From Sphingomonas_E sp042693015 (GTDB lineage: Bacteria > Pseudomonadota > Alphaproteobacteria > Sphingomonadales > Sphingomonadaceae), in contig NZ_CP170544.1 of NCBI RefSeq assembly GCF_042693015.1, positions 1,054,001 to 1,118,000 of the forward strand: DNA of 64,000 bases, in the 5' to 3' direction. This document shows, piece after piece, positions 53,792-61,911 of the stretch. Under the pieces are notes generated by a model, which saw only the letters and a list, made by a program, of their open reading frames with translations, did no database searches and was not told the origin of the DNA. Numbering within the stretch: position 1 is the stretch's first letter; the number at the start of each line of letters is the position of its first letter. The translations under genes and the position numbers were made by a program.

Positions 53792-54490
53792 TCAGAGCGC
53801 CCCTTCCATGTCCAGCGCGTAACCGGCGGAGCGGACGGTGCGGATGATGTCGGGGCGACCGCCATCGTTGATCGCCTTGCGCAGGCGGCGGATGTGGACG
53901 TCGACCGTGCGCGGCTCGATGTCGCTGTCGCGGCCCCAGACCGAATCCAGCAGCCGCTCACGCGAGAAGACGCGGCCCGGATGCTCAAGGAAATGCTTGA
54001 GGAGGCGGAACTCGGTCGGCCCCAGCGGCACGGTCGCGCCGTCGCGGCGGACCTTGTGGCTCACTGTGTCCATCTCGATGTCCGAATAGTTCAGCCGTTC
54101 ACCAGCGAGCGCCGGGCGGACACGGCGCAGCACCGCACCCACGCGGGCGACCAGCTCGCGCGGAGAAAAGGGCTTGGTGACATAGTCATCGGCGCCCGTT
54201 TCGAGACCGCGGACCCGATCCTCTTCCTCGCCGCGGGCGGTGAGCATGATGATCGGCACATTGGCGGTATCGGGCAGACGGCGCAGGCGACGGCAGACCT
54301 CGATGCCGGACAGGCCTTCGATCATCCAGTCGAGCAGCACCAGATCGGGCGGGCTTTCCTGGGCGAGCAGCAAAGCTTCCTCGCCATCGGGTGTATGTTC
54401 GACCTCGAACTCCTCACGCTCGAAATGCCAGACGAGCAATTCGGCGAGGGCGGCATCGTCCTCGACCAGCAGCAGGCGGGCACGGGCCAT
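53792..54490 (-). CDS. phoB: Phosphate regulon response regulator PhoB
   Basis: A 232-residue OmpR-type regulator. The receiver domain has E10-D11-D12, phospho-acceptor D54 (LVLLDWMIEG) and Lys in YVTKPFSPREL. The DNA-binding domain ends with DSDIEPRTVDVHIRRLRKAIN, the PhoB recognition-helix pattern. VWGRDSDIEPRTVDVH is near identical across PhoB proteins. The start at MARARLL lies 5 bases after the phoU stop. It is the last gene of the operon, about 5.3 kb from its kinase gene, phoR. Confidence 0.96.
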   Translation of the reverse strand: MARARLLLVEDDAALAELLVWHFEREEFEVEHTPDGEEALLLAQESPPDLVLLDWMIEGLSGIEVCRRLRRLPDTANVPIIMLTARGEEEDRVRGLETGADDYVTKPFSPRELVARVGAVLRRVRPALAGERLNYSDIEMDTVSHKVRRDGATVPLGPTEFRLLKHFLEHPGRVFSRERLLDSVWGRDSDIEPRTVDVHIRRLRKAINDGGRPDIIRTVRSAGYALDMEGAL

Positions 54491-54495
54491 GCTTA

Positions 54496-55200
54496 TCACT
54501 CCTCCTCGGCGGCGAGAGGGTCGCCGCCCCTGGCGCGTTCCGCCATCTGCTGGCCGGTCGCGGCGTAATAAACCATCTCGGCGACGTTGGTGGCGTGATC
54601 GCCGATGCGTTCGAGATTCTTCGCGATGAACAGCAGGTGCGTGGACGCGGTGATGGTGTGCGGATTTTCCATCATGTGCGTGAGCAGCGCGCGGAAGATG
54701 CTGTTGTAGAAATCATCCACCGTGCGATCGCTTTCGGCGACGTGCAGCGCACCTTCCGGATCGCGCCGCGCGAAAGCGTCGAGCACGGCATGAACCATGT
54801 CCGATACCGAGCGTGCCATCGCCGGCAGGATGGAGATCGGCTCGATCCCCTTCGTGTCGCTGAGGACGGGGACGCGCTTTGCGATATTCTTCGCATAATC
54901 GCCCATCCGTTCGATCACGCCCGAGATTTTCATCGCGGCGAGAACGTCGCGCAGATCGTCCGCCATAGGCGCCCGCAGCGCGATGAGGCGGATCGCCTGG
55001 CGTTCGATCTCGGCTTCGAGCGTATCGATCTTCTTGTCGTCCTCGACGATTTTCGCAGCGGCGTCGAGGTCGCGCCGCACGAGCGCCTGGATCGAGCCAG
55101 CAAGTGCAGCCTCGGCGCGGCCGCCCATTTCCGCGACCAATGCGCGGAGCTGGCCGAGATCCTCGTCGAATGCCTTAACGGTATGCCCGGTAGTGGCCAT
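54496..55200 (-). CDS. phoU: Phosphate transport regulator PhoU
   Basis: A 234-residue protein made of two similar three-helix bundles. The E(D)xxxD metal motifs are visible in EDDKKIDTLEAEIERQAI and RTVDDFYNSIFRAL. It couples PstSCAB occupancy to PhoR and keeps the pho regulon off when phosphate is ample. It lies 14 bases after pstB and is full length. The end has a short acidic tail (GGDPLAAEEE). Confidence 0.95.
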   Translation of the reverse strand: MATTGHTVKAFDEDLGQLRALVAEMGGRAEAALAGSIQALVRRDLDAAAKIVEDDKKIDTLEAEIERQAIRLIALRAPMADDLRDVLAAMKISGVIERMGDYAKNIAKRVPVLSDTKGIEPISILPAMARSVSDMVHAVLDAFARRDPEGALHVAESDRTVDDFYNSIFRALLTHMMENPHTITASTHLLFIAKNLERIGDHATNVAEMVYYAATGQQMAERARGGDPLAAEEE

Positions 55201-55214
55201 GTGCCTGCCTCTCC

Positions 55215-56027
55215 TCAGCCGTAACGGCCGGTGATGTAATCCTTGGTCCGCGTTTCGCGGGGATTGGTGAAGATCTCGGACGTGTCGCCATATTCGACGA
55301 GCGTGCCGAGATGGAAAAAGGCGGTGCGTTGCGACACGCGGGCCGCCTGCTGCATGTTGTGGGTGACTATGACGATCGCGTAGCGGCCGCGCAGTTCGTG
55401 GATCAGTTCCTCGATCTTGGCGGTGGCGATCGGATCGAGCGCCGAGCAGGGTTCATCCATCAGAATCACTTCCGGATCGACCGCGATGGCGCGAGCGATA
55501 CAGAGGCGCTGCTGCTGGCCACCTGAAAGCGCGGTGCCGCTGTCGGTAAGGCGGTCCTTCACCTCGTCCCACAGGCCGGCGCGCTTCAGGGATTTTTCCA
55601 CGACCAGGTCCATGTCGGCCTTGGCCGTGGCGAGCCCGTGGATACGGGGGCCGTAAGCGACATTTTCATAGATCGACTTGGGGAAAGGGTTGGGCTTCTG
55701 GAACACCATGCCGACCCTGGCGCGGAGCTGCACCACGTCCATCGACGGCGCATAGATATTCTCACCATCCAGCGTGATCTCGCCTTCCACCCGCGCCGAC
55801 GAAACCGTGTCGTTCATGCGGTTCAAGGTGCGCAGGAAGGTGGACTTGCCGCAGCCCGACGGGCCGATGAAGGCAGTCACATTTTCCTGCGTGACGTCGA
55901 TCGACACGTTCTTGATGGCTTGTTTGGCGCCATAGAAGACGTTGACGTCGCGCGCCGTCATCTTCAGCGTCTCGCCATCCGCCACGTGCTGATGCGCAGC
56001 GATCTCGTTGAGAGAATGATCGTTCAT
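55215..56027 (-). CDS. pstB: Phosphate ABC transporter ATP-binding protein PstB
   Basis: A 270-residue ATPase. Walker A is GPSGCGKSTFLR, the Q-loop region is VGMVFQKPNPFPKSIYENVAYGPRIHG (PstB-specific), the signature is LSGGQQQRLCIARAIA and Walker B is VILMDEPCSALDPIAT. It powers high-affinity phosphate import. The start codon shares one base with the pstA stop (TAATG). Confidence 0.97.
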   Translation of the reverse strand: MNDHSLNEIAAHQHVADGETLKMTARDVNVFYGAKQAIKNVSIDVTQENVTAFIGPSGCGKSTFLRTLNRMNDTVSSARVEGEITLDGENIYAPSMDVVQLRARVGMVFQKPNPFPKSIYENVAYGPRIHGLATAKADMDLVVEKSLKRAGLWDEVKDRLTDSGTALSGGQQQRLCIARAIAVDPEVILMDEPCSALDPIATAKIEELIHELRGRYAIVIVTHNMQQAARVSQRTAFFHLGTLVEYGDTSEIFTNPRETRTKDYITGRYG

Positions 56028-57304
56028 TACCAGCGTCTTTCGAAGCGATTGCGGAGATAGATGGCGAGCCCGTTCATGGCGAGCAGGAACACCAGCAGGA
56101 CAATGATGGCGGCGGAGGTCTTTTCCACGAAACCGCGGCTGACTTCGTCCGACCAGAGGAAGATCTGGACCGGCAGCACCGTCGCCGGATCGGTGATGCC
56201 GCCGGGCGGCGAAGCGAGGAAGGCGCGCATGCCGATCATCAGCAGCGGCGCGGTTTCACCCAGCGCGCGGGCCATGCCGATGATCGTACCGGTAAGGATG
56301 CCGGGCAGAGCGAGCGGCAGGACGTGGTGGAACACGACCTGGACGCGGCTCGCCCCGATGCCCAGCGCAGCATCACGGATCGACGGCGGAACGGCCTTGA
56401 TCGCGTTGCGGCCGGCGATGACGATGACGGGCATCGTCATCAGCGCCAGAGTCAGGCCGCCGACCAAAGGAGCCGAGCGCGGCAGGTGCATGAAGTTCAG
56501 GAACACAGCCAGGCCGAGCAGACCGAAGATGATCGACGGCACCGCGGCGAGATTGTTGATCGAAACCTCGATCAGGTCCGTCCAGGCGTTCCTCGGCGCA
56601 TATTCCTCAAGATAGAGCGCGGACAGGACGCCGATCGGGAAGGCGATCAGGATCGTGACGAACATCGTCACCAGCGATCCCTTGAGTGCGCCCCAGATGC
56701 CGACCAGCGTCGGATCGGTGGAGTCGGCCGCGGTCAGGAAGGTGAGGTTGATGCTCGTCTTGACCGCATCGGCTGTCTTAAGCTTCTGGTACGCGGCCTC
56801 GGCCTCCGGTGTGGCATCGCCCTTGGCGGCGAGGTCGATCGAAGTGGCGGCGGGCACCCAGAAATCGCCCTTGCCGCTGAGCAGTTCGGGCTTTTCCTTG
56901 ATTGCGTTGCGCACGGTGAGCCAGGCGCCATCGGAGAGCAGGCGCGAACCGCCCTCTCCGAAGGCCGCATCCGCCGCGCCGGCGACCGCGCCTTCGATAT
57001 CGGCACCCGCGAGTGCATTATCGGCGCCGAAGCCCTTGAGGGCGGCAGGGTCGAGCATCAGCGACGACTTGGGGAAGTCGATCGGCAGCTTGATCTCTGT
57101 CTGGGTAAAGCCGCGCGCGCCATTGCCGACCATGACGATCAGCAGGAAGGCGAGGAAGGCGGCCGACAGCAGGATCGAGAACAGGCCGAGCAGCTTGAAG
57201 CGGCGTTCCGCGGCGTAGCGACGGCGGATGCGATTCTGCATCACGGCGCCCTTCCAGTCGGTCGGCACGCGCGGCGACGCGGTCGCGGGCAGGGGGCTAT
57301 TCAT
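56027..57304 (-). CDS. pstA: Phosphate ABC transporter permease PstA
   Basis: A 425-residue permease. About 190 N-terminal residues (a cytoplasmic arm, one helix and a periplasmic insert, DUF3333-like) precede the standard BPD_transp_1 permease domain. This has the EAA loop around AIKAVPPSIRDAALGIGASRVQVVFHHVLPLALPGILTG. The long N-terminus is usual in alphaproteobacteria. It overlaps pstC by 8 bases. Confidence 0.95.
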   Translation of the reverse strand: MNSPLPATASPRVPTDWKGAVMQNRIRRRYAAERRFKLLGLFSILLSAAFLAFLLIVMVGNGARGFTQTEIKLPIDFPKSSLMLDPAALKGFGADNALAGADIEGAVAGAADAAFGEGGSRLLSDGAWLTVRNAIKEKPELLSGKGDFWVPAATSIDLAAKGDATPEAEAAYQKLKTADAVKTSINLTFLTAADSTDPTLVGIWGALKGSLVTMFVTILIAFPIGVLSALYLEEYAPRNAWTDLIEVSINNLAAVPSIIFGLLGLAVFLNFMHLPRSAPLVGGLTLALMTMPVIVIAGRNAIKAVPPSIRDAALGIGASRVQVVFHHVLPLALPGILTGTIIGMARALGETAPLLMIGMRAFLASPPGGITDPATVLPVQIFLWSDEVSRGFVEKTSAAIIVLLVFLLAMNGLAIYLRNRFERRW

Positions 57305-58682
57305 AGGCTTCCCGATATTTCTTCACGACGCGCAGTGCGACGATGTTAAGCAGCAGCGTGACGATGAACAGGACGAGGCCGAGCGCGAAGGCGGCAAGCG
57401 TCTTCGGGCTGTCGAATTCCTGGTCGCCCGTCAGCAACTGGACGATCTGGGTCGTCACCGTCGTCACGCTGGCGAAGGGATTGGCGGTGAGGTTGGCGGC
57501 AAGGCCGGCGGCCATCACCACGATCATGGTTTCGCCGATCGCGCGGCTGACGGCGAGCAGCACGCCGCCGACGACGCCGGGGAGAGCGGCGGGGACCAGC
57601 ACCTTGCGGATCGTCTCGGAGGTCGTGGCGCCCATCGCCAGGCTGCCGTCGCGCATCGCCTGCGGCACGGCCGCGATCGAATCGTCCGCCATCGAGGAGA
57701 CGAAGGGGATGATCATGATGCCCATGACGAGACCGGCGGCCAGCGCCGATTCCGATGACGCGCCGGGGATGCCGACGAAGGCGGCGAAATCGCGGATCGC
57801 GGGGGCCACCGTCAGCGCGGCGAAATAGCCGTAGACGACGGTGGGAACGCCGGCGAGCACCTCCAGGATCGGCTTCATCCAGGCACGCACCTTGGGCGCG
57901 GCATATTGGGTGAGATAGATCGCGCTCATCAGCCCGAGCGGGATCGCGACGATCATGGCGATGATCGCGCCGATGAAGATCGTGCCCCAGAAGAGCGGGA
58001 TCGCCCCGAAGGCACCCGACGAACCGACCTGATCCGCGCGCATCGCGGTCTGCGGGCTCCAGGTGGTGCCGAACAGGAATTCGACCGGCGACACCTTGGC
58101 GAAGAAGCGCATGGTTTCGAACAGGAGCGAGGCGATGATGCCGATCGTCGTCAGGATCGCGATCAGCGAGGCGACCAACAGACCGATCATCACCACGCGT
58201 TCGACGCGGGTGCGGGCGCGGAAATCGGGGCGCAGCCGCGTGAAGGCATAGGCCCCACCGGCCAGCGCGAGGATCACCGCGAGCGCGGCCCCGGCAAGGC
58301 CATAGCGGGTCTGCGCGGCCTTGTAGGTGGGCAGCATCTCCTGCGCCTGCGGATAGAAGCCACCCTGAACGCGCCCGACGGCAAGCCCGCGCAGTTCGGA
58401 CAGGATCGCCGCGCGCTCCATGCCGGGCGGCGGCAGTTCCGCGCCCGCCGGGCTTTCGATTGCCGCGCGCATGGTCAGGCCCGGCGCGATATTGCTCCAG
58501 GTCGCGATGAAGATCAGCGCCGGTGCGAGCGCCCAGAGGGCGACATACCAGCCATGATGATTGGGCCGGCTGTGCGGCCGGATCCCGTTGACCGGCTGGA
58601 AGCCCGCCGCCTTCGCACGCGCGGTAAACCACGCGACGAGGCCGAGGCCCAACACCAGGAACAGGATGGCAAGGGTGGACAA
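57297..58682 (-). CDS. pstC: Phosphate ABC transporter permease PstC
   Basis: A 461-residue permease. Helices near residues 3-20 and 48-65 frame an N-terminal region with a periplasmic stretch (about 66-125), followed by the core permease. Conserved PstC parts are FLFGTTWSP, GAIPLFWGTIFIGAIIAMIVAIPLGLMSAIYLTQYA, EVLAGVPTVVYGYFAAL and the EAA loop AVPQAMRDGSLAMGATTSETIRKVLVPAALPGVVGG. It lies 60 bases after pstS with a stable stem-loop between them. Confidence 0.95.
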   Translation of the reverse strand: MSTLAILFLVLGLGLVAWFTARAKAAGFQPVNGIRPHSRPNHHGWYVALWALAPALIFIATWSNIAPGLTMRAAIESPAGAELPPPGMERAAILSELRGLAVGRVQGGFYPQAQEMLPTYKAAQTRYGLAGAALAVILALAGGAYAFTRLRPDFRARTRVERVVMIGLLVASLIAILTTIGIIASLLFETMRFFAKVSPVEFLFGTTWSPQTAMRADQVGSSGAFGAIPLFWGTIFIGAIIAMIVAIPLGLMSAIYLTQYAAPKVRAWMKPILEVLAGVPTVVYGYFAALTVAPAIRDFAAFVGIPGASSESALAAGLVMGIMIIPFVSSMADDSIAAVPQAMRDGSLAMGATTSETIRKVLVPAALPGVVGGVLLAVSRAIGETMIVVMAAGLAANLTANPFASVTTVTTQIVQLLTGDQEFDSPKTLAAFALGLVLFIVTLLLNIVALRVVKKYREAYE

Positions 58683-58710
58683 GGCGCGGCCTTCCCTATC
58701 GTGACAAGGG

Positions 58711-58734
58711 CCGCCCCGGCCGAAACCGGAGCGG
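58711..58734 (-). promoter_or_regulatory. Stem-loop between pstS and pstC
   Basis: On the minus strand CCGCTCCGG pairs with CCGGGGCGG (one G-U pair) around a 6-base loop, 8 bases after the pstS stop. No U-run follows. Such hairpins often protect the upstream message, so this may raise PstS over the membrane subunits. Confidence 0.55.
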
Positions 58735-58742
58735 AGTTGAGC

Positions 58743-59798
58743 TTAGTTGACCGAGGCCGGGTCCATCGGCGTCAGCTTCGTCGCGATCTCGAGATTCTTC
58801 GCGCGGACATCGTCCGGCGCGGAGATGAGGCCGCGGCGCTTCAGATAGCCGTCGGGGTTCCAGGCGCTTGCATATTCGCCGACGAATTCCTTGAGGCCCG
58901 GGATCGCCTTCAGATGCGCGCTCTTCACGTAGATGTAGAGCGGGCGGGCGCCCGGATATTCGTAGCTGGCGATCGTCTCATAGGTCGGCTCGACACCCTG
59001 CAGCTTGACGCCGCGGACCTTGTCGAGATTTTCCTCGAGGAAGCTGTAACCGAAGATGCCGAGCGCATCCGGATTCGCGACGAGCTTCTGCACGATCAGA
59101 TTGTCGTTCTCGCCCGATTCGACATAGGCGCCGTCTTCACGGACCTTGGTGCACAATTCCTTGTGCTTGTCCTTGTCGCTGTCCTTGAGCGCCTTCATCT
59201 CGGCATTGGCGTTGCAGCCCTTGTCGAGGATGAGTTCGGCGAAGGCATCGCGCGTGCCGCTGGTCGGCGGCGGGCCGAACACCTTGATCGCGATCGCGGG
59301 CAATGCCGGGTTCACATCCTTCCAGGTCTTGGCGGTGTTGGGCTTGCCATAGGGATTGGCGGCGAGCGCCTTGTAGATATCCTCTTCGGTCAGCGCCATT
59401 TCAGCGCCCGCCTTGCTTTCGCCCAACGCGATGCCGTCGATGCCGACCTGGATCTCGACGATCTCGGTCACCCCGTTCTTCGTGCAATCCTCAAGCTCGG
59501 ACTTCTTGATCCGGCGCGAGGCATTGGCGACGTCCGGAAATTGCGCGCCGACGCCTTCGCAGAACTGCTTCAGGCCCGCGCCGGTGCCAGTCGATTCGAC
59601 GATCGGTGCCTTGAAGGACGGGAACTTGCGGGGGAACTGTTCAGCGACGGCGGTCGTGAACGGATAGACCGTCGACGAGCCCACGGCGCGGATCTGGTCG
59701 CGCGCGGCGCCGCCGGCGTCACCGCCCGTATCACCCTGATTCTGGCAACCGGCGAGCGCCAGTGCGGCGATCCCGATCATGAAATGAACTCTGGCCAA
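58743..59798 (-). CDS. pstS: Phosphate-binding lipoprotein PstS
   Basis: A 351-residue periplasmic phosphate receptor. With a TTG start the N-terminus is MARVHFMIGIAALALAGCQNQ, a lipoprotein signal with acylated C18; GGGAGG lies 7 bases before the TTG. The ATG 27 bases further upstream would place charged residues before the signal and has no ribosome site. Binding-loop motifs include AVGSSTVYPFTTAVAEQF and the phosphate site GTGAGLKQFCEGVG, then TSGTRDAFAEL. A Pho-box array lies about 70 bases upstream, inside phoR. Confidence 0.93.
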   Translation of the reverse strand: MARVHFMIGIAALALAGCQNQGDTGGDAGGAARDQIRAVGSSTVYPFTTAVAEQFPRKFPSFKAPIVESTGTGAGLKQFCEGVGAQFPDVANASRRIKKSELEDCTKNGVTEIVEIQVGIDGIALGESKAGAEMALTEEDIYKALAANPYGKPNTAKTWKDVNPALPAIAIKVFGPPPTSGTRDAFAELILDKGCNANAEMKALKDSDKDKHKELCTKVREDGAYVESGENDNLIVQKLVANPDALGIFGYSFLEENLDKVRGVKLQGVEPTYETIASYEYPGARPLYIYVKSAHLKAIPGLKEFVGEYASAWNPDGYLKRRGLISAPDDVRAKNLEIATKLTPMDPASVN

Positions 59799-59821
59799 TT
59801 CGTCCTCCCTCGAAGCCGGCA

Positions 59822-61123
59822 TCAAGCCGGGTCGATTTGCGCGCTAGTGCGGTTCGGCGTGCCCTCTGTGACACTTGCGTGACTCTTTGATGACACGCCC
59901 CCTGGCGCGGGAGCGGTTGCAGCAGGCAGAAGCACGCTGACGACGGTGCCACGGCCAACTTCGCTGTGGATTTCCAGGCGGCCGCGATGACGCTCGACGA
60001 TATGTTTCACGATGGCGAGGCCGAGTCCGGTGCCGCCAAGCGCGCGGCTGCGACCAGGATCGACTCGATAGAATCGTTCGGTGAGTCGCGGGATATGTTC
60101 GGTAGGTATGCCTTCGCCCTCGTCGCGCACCGACACACGGACCATGTTGCCGGATGCCGGCTTGACCGAGACGCGGACCGGCGAACCGGCGCGACCATAT
60201 TTCAGGGCGTTGCCGATGATGTTGTGGAGAAGTTGCGAGATCTGCGCCCGATCGCCGGCAATAGGCGGGACATCTGCAGCGACCTCGACGATCACGCGCT
60301 CCTCATCGGGCTGGATGCCATTGTGGAGCGCGCCGCGTACTTCGGCGATCAAAGGCGTGAGAGTGATCGGCGTCTGCGGCAGCGAATATTTCTCCGCCTC
60401 GATCCGCGACAGCGACATCAGATCCTCGACCAGCCGCTGCATCCGCTTGGCCTCGCCAAACATGATCTTTAGGAAGCGGCCGCGGGTGGCGGCATCCTCG
60501 GCCGCCTTTCCGTCCTCCAGCGTCTCGATGAAGCCTAGCAGGGTGGCGAGCGGGGTGCGGAGTTCGTGGCTGGCATTGGCGACGAAATCGACGCGCATCT
60601 TTTCCGCGGCGTGGGTACCGGTGCGGTCGGCGAGGCGGACCAGTAACCCGCGGCCCCAGATGGGGTGGACGACGAGTTCCCAGCGCCGTTCGCGCTCGCC
60701 GAGGCCGATCAGTTCGACCGGTGCTTCATCGACGGCGTCGGTCTCGGCACCCCGCAGTGTCAGGCGATCGGTGGCAGCGGGATGACGGATGGCAAGGCGG
60801 ACGTCTTCGCCGACGATATGATCGCCGAGGATCAGACGGGCAGCGCTGTTGGCGATCGTGACGATCTGGCCACTGACCAGCAGCATGGGATCGTCGATCG
60901 CCTCCATCACCTCTTCGAGGCTGGGTTGCGGCGTCTCCTCCGGCTCCGGCTGACGGGTGCTTTCAGGAGTGGAGGTGTGCCAGGCGAACCATGCGCCCAG
61001 CGCAGCAATGGCGGCCGTCAGCCCGGCAGGCTCACCCCCGGCGCCAAGCGCCCAGGCCAGGCCGAATCCGGCACCGGCAGCGAGAAGGGAAAAGAGAATG
61101 CGGATCGGTGCAGGTGCAGGCAT
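59822..61123 (-). CDS. phoR: Phosphate regulon sensor kinase PhoR
   Basis: A 433-residue kinase. Two N-terminal membrane helices (about residues 8-26 and 33-48) have almost no periplasmic loop, as usual for PhoR, which senses through PstSCAB/PhoU. A PAS-like domain follows (EVMEAIDDPMLLVSGQIVTIANSAARLILG). The H-box is VANASHELRTPLATLLGF with H186. Catalytic motifs are LLHNIIGNALKYGR, VRDEGEGIP, RLTERFYRVDPGRSR and GGTGLGLAIVKHI. Its last codons contain the Pho-box repeats. It heads the phoR-pstSCAB-phoU-phoB locus. Confidence 0.96.
   Translation of the reverse strand: MPAPAPIRILFSLLAAGAGFGLAWALGAGGEPAGLTAAIAALGAWFAWHTSTPESTRQPEPEETPQPSLEEVMEAIDDPMLLVSGQIVTIANSAARLILGDHIVGEDVRLAIRHPAATDRLTLRGAETDAVDEAPVELIGLGERERRWELVVHPIWGRGLLVRLADRTGTHAAEKMRVDFVANASHELRTPLATLLGFIETLEDGKAAEDAATRGRFLKIMFGEAKRMQRLVEDLMSLSRIEAEKYSLPQTPITLTPLIAEVRGALHNGIQPDEERVIVEVAADVPPIAGDRAQISQLLHNIIGNALKYGRAGSPVRVSVKPASGNMVRVSVRDEGEGIPTEHIPRLTERFYRVDPGRSRALGGTGLGLAIVKHIVERHRGRLEIHSEVGRGTVVSVLLPAATAPAPGGVSSKSHASVTEGTPNRTSAQIDPA
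59869..59896 (-). promoter_or_regulatory. Three-copy Pho-box array inside the 3' end of phoR
   Basis: TGACAC, TGACTC and TGACAC start at 59869, 59880 and 59891, exactly 11 bases apart. On the minus strand they read GTGTCA, GAGTCA and GTGTCA. This is the spacing and core of tandem PhoB half-sites. The array lies 71-98 bases upstream of the pstS start, where it can activate a promoter for pstSCAB-phoU-phoB separate from phoR. Confidence 0.75.
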
Positions 61124-61183
61124 GTCCGCATCCTATGGCGGGTTTGTTACACGTGCCATTCAGTGAATTAAGATTGCTGCGCT

Positions 61184-61852
61184 TTAACCGCCGAGGCGCT
61201 CAAGTGCCGGTATCAGATCATCAAAATGGTCGATCAGCGCGTCCGCGCCAAGCTGATTAGCGGGGCGATCCGAGAAACCGAAGGTCACGGCGACGCAGGG
61301 GATGCCGGCCGCGCGCGCTGTATCGGTGTCGGTGATCGAATCGCCGACAAAGGCAGCGCGGCCGCCGCCGGCGCGGGCGATCGCCTCGAACAAGGGAGCC
61401 GGATCAGGCTTGCGGACCGGGAGCGTGTCGCCCCCGACGAGCGAAACGAAACGGTGGTTCCAGCCGAGCGTGTCGATCAGTTCGCGGCTCAGCCCTTCGA
61501 GTTTGTTGGTGCAGACGGCGAGCTTCACCCCGCGTGCGGCGAGTTGGTCCAGCGCTGCCTCCAGCCCTTCGAAGGGGCGGGTGTGATCGGCGATATGCGC
61601 TTCATAATATTCGAGGAAGATAGGGAAACCCTGCTCGATCAGATCCTCGCTGACGTCGCCGGTAGCAGCCAGCCCCTTGCGCAGCAGCGCGCGGGCGCCG
61701 TGGCCGACCATGTGGCGCACCTCTTCCGCCGCGATCGGCGGGCGGCCGAGTTGGCCTAGCGCGTGGTTAAGCGCGGAGGTGAGATCCGGCGCGGTGTCGG
61801 CAAGCGTGCCATCGAGATCGAAGGCGACGACGGCGAAGGGAAAATCGGTCAT
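61184..61852 (-). CDS. gph: Phosphoglycolate phosphatase
   Basis: A 222-residue HAD phosphatase. Motif I is VAFDLDGTLADTAPDL (nucleophile Asp, then acid/base Asp), motif II is AVCTNKLEG, motif III includes KPDPAPLFEA, and motif IV is FVGDSITDTDTA. The small helical cap is of the Gph type. It removes phosphate from 2-phosphoglycolate, formed in DNA-end repair. HAD enzymes overlap in range, so the substrate is by family. It diverges from glmU and lies upstream of phoR in the same direction (60-base gap). Confidence 0.9.
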   Translation of the reverse strand: MTDFPFAVVAFDLDGTLADTAPDLTSALNHALGQLGRPPIAAEEVRHMVGHGARALLRKGLAATGDVSEDLIEQGFPIFLEYYEAHIADHTRPFEGLEAALDQLAARGVKLAVCTNKLEGLSRELIDTLGWNHRFVSLVGGDTLPVRKPDPAPLFEAIARAGGGRAAFVGDSITDTDTARAAGIPCVAVTFGFSDRPANQLGADALIDHFDDLIPALERLGG

Positions 61853-61911
61853 GCGATCCCTTTCGCCTGAGGCTTATGGCGTTGGCAAGCATGCTGTGGC
61901 AGGGAGCGGCC

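Noticed and set aside
57906..59882. 658-residue open frame opposite pstC and pstS
   Set aside because: Antisense shadow of securely identified genes; composition is low-complexity Arg/Asp/Gly.
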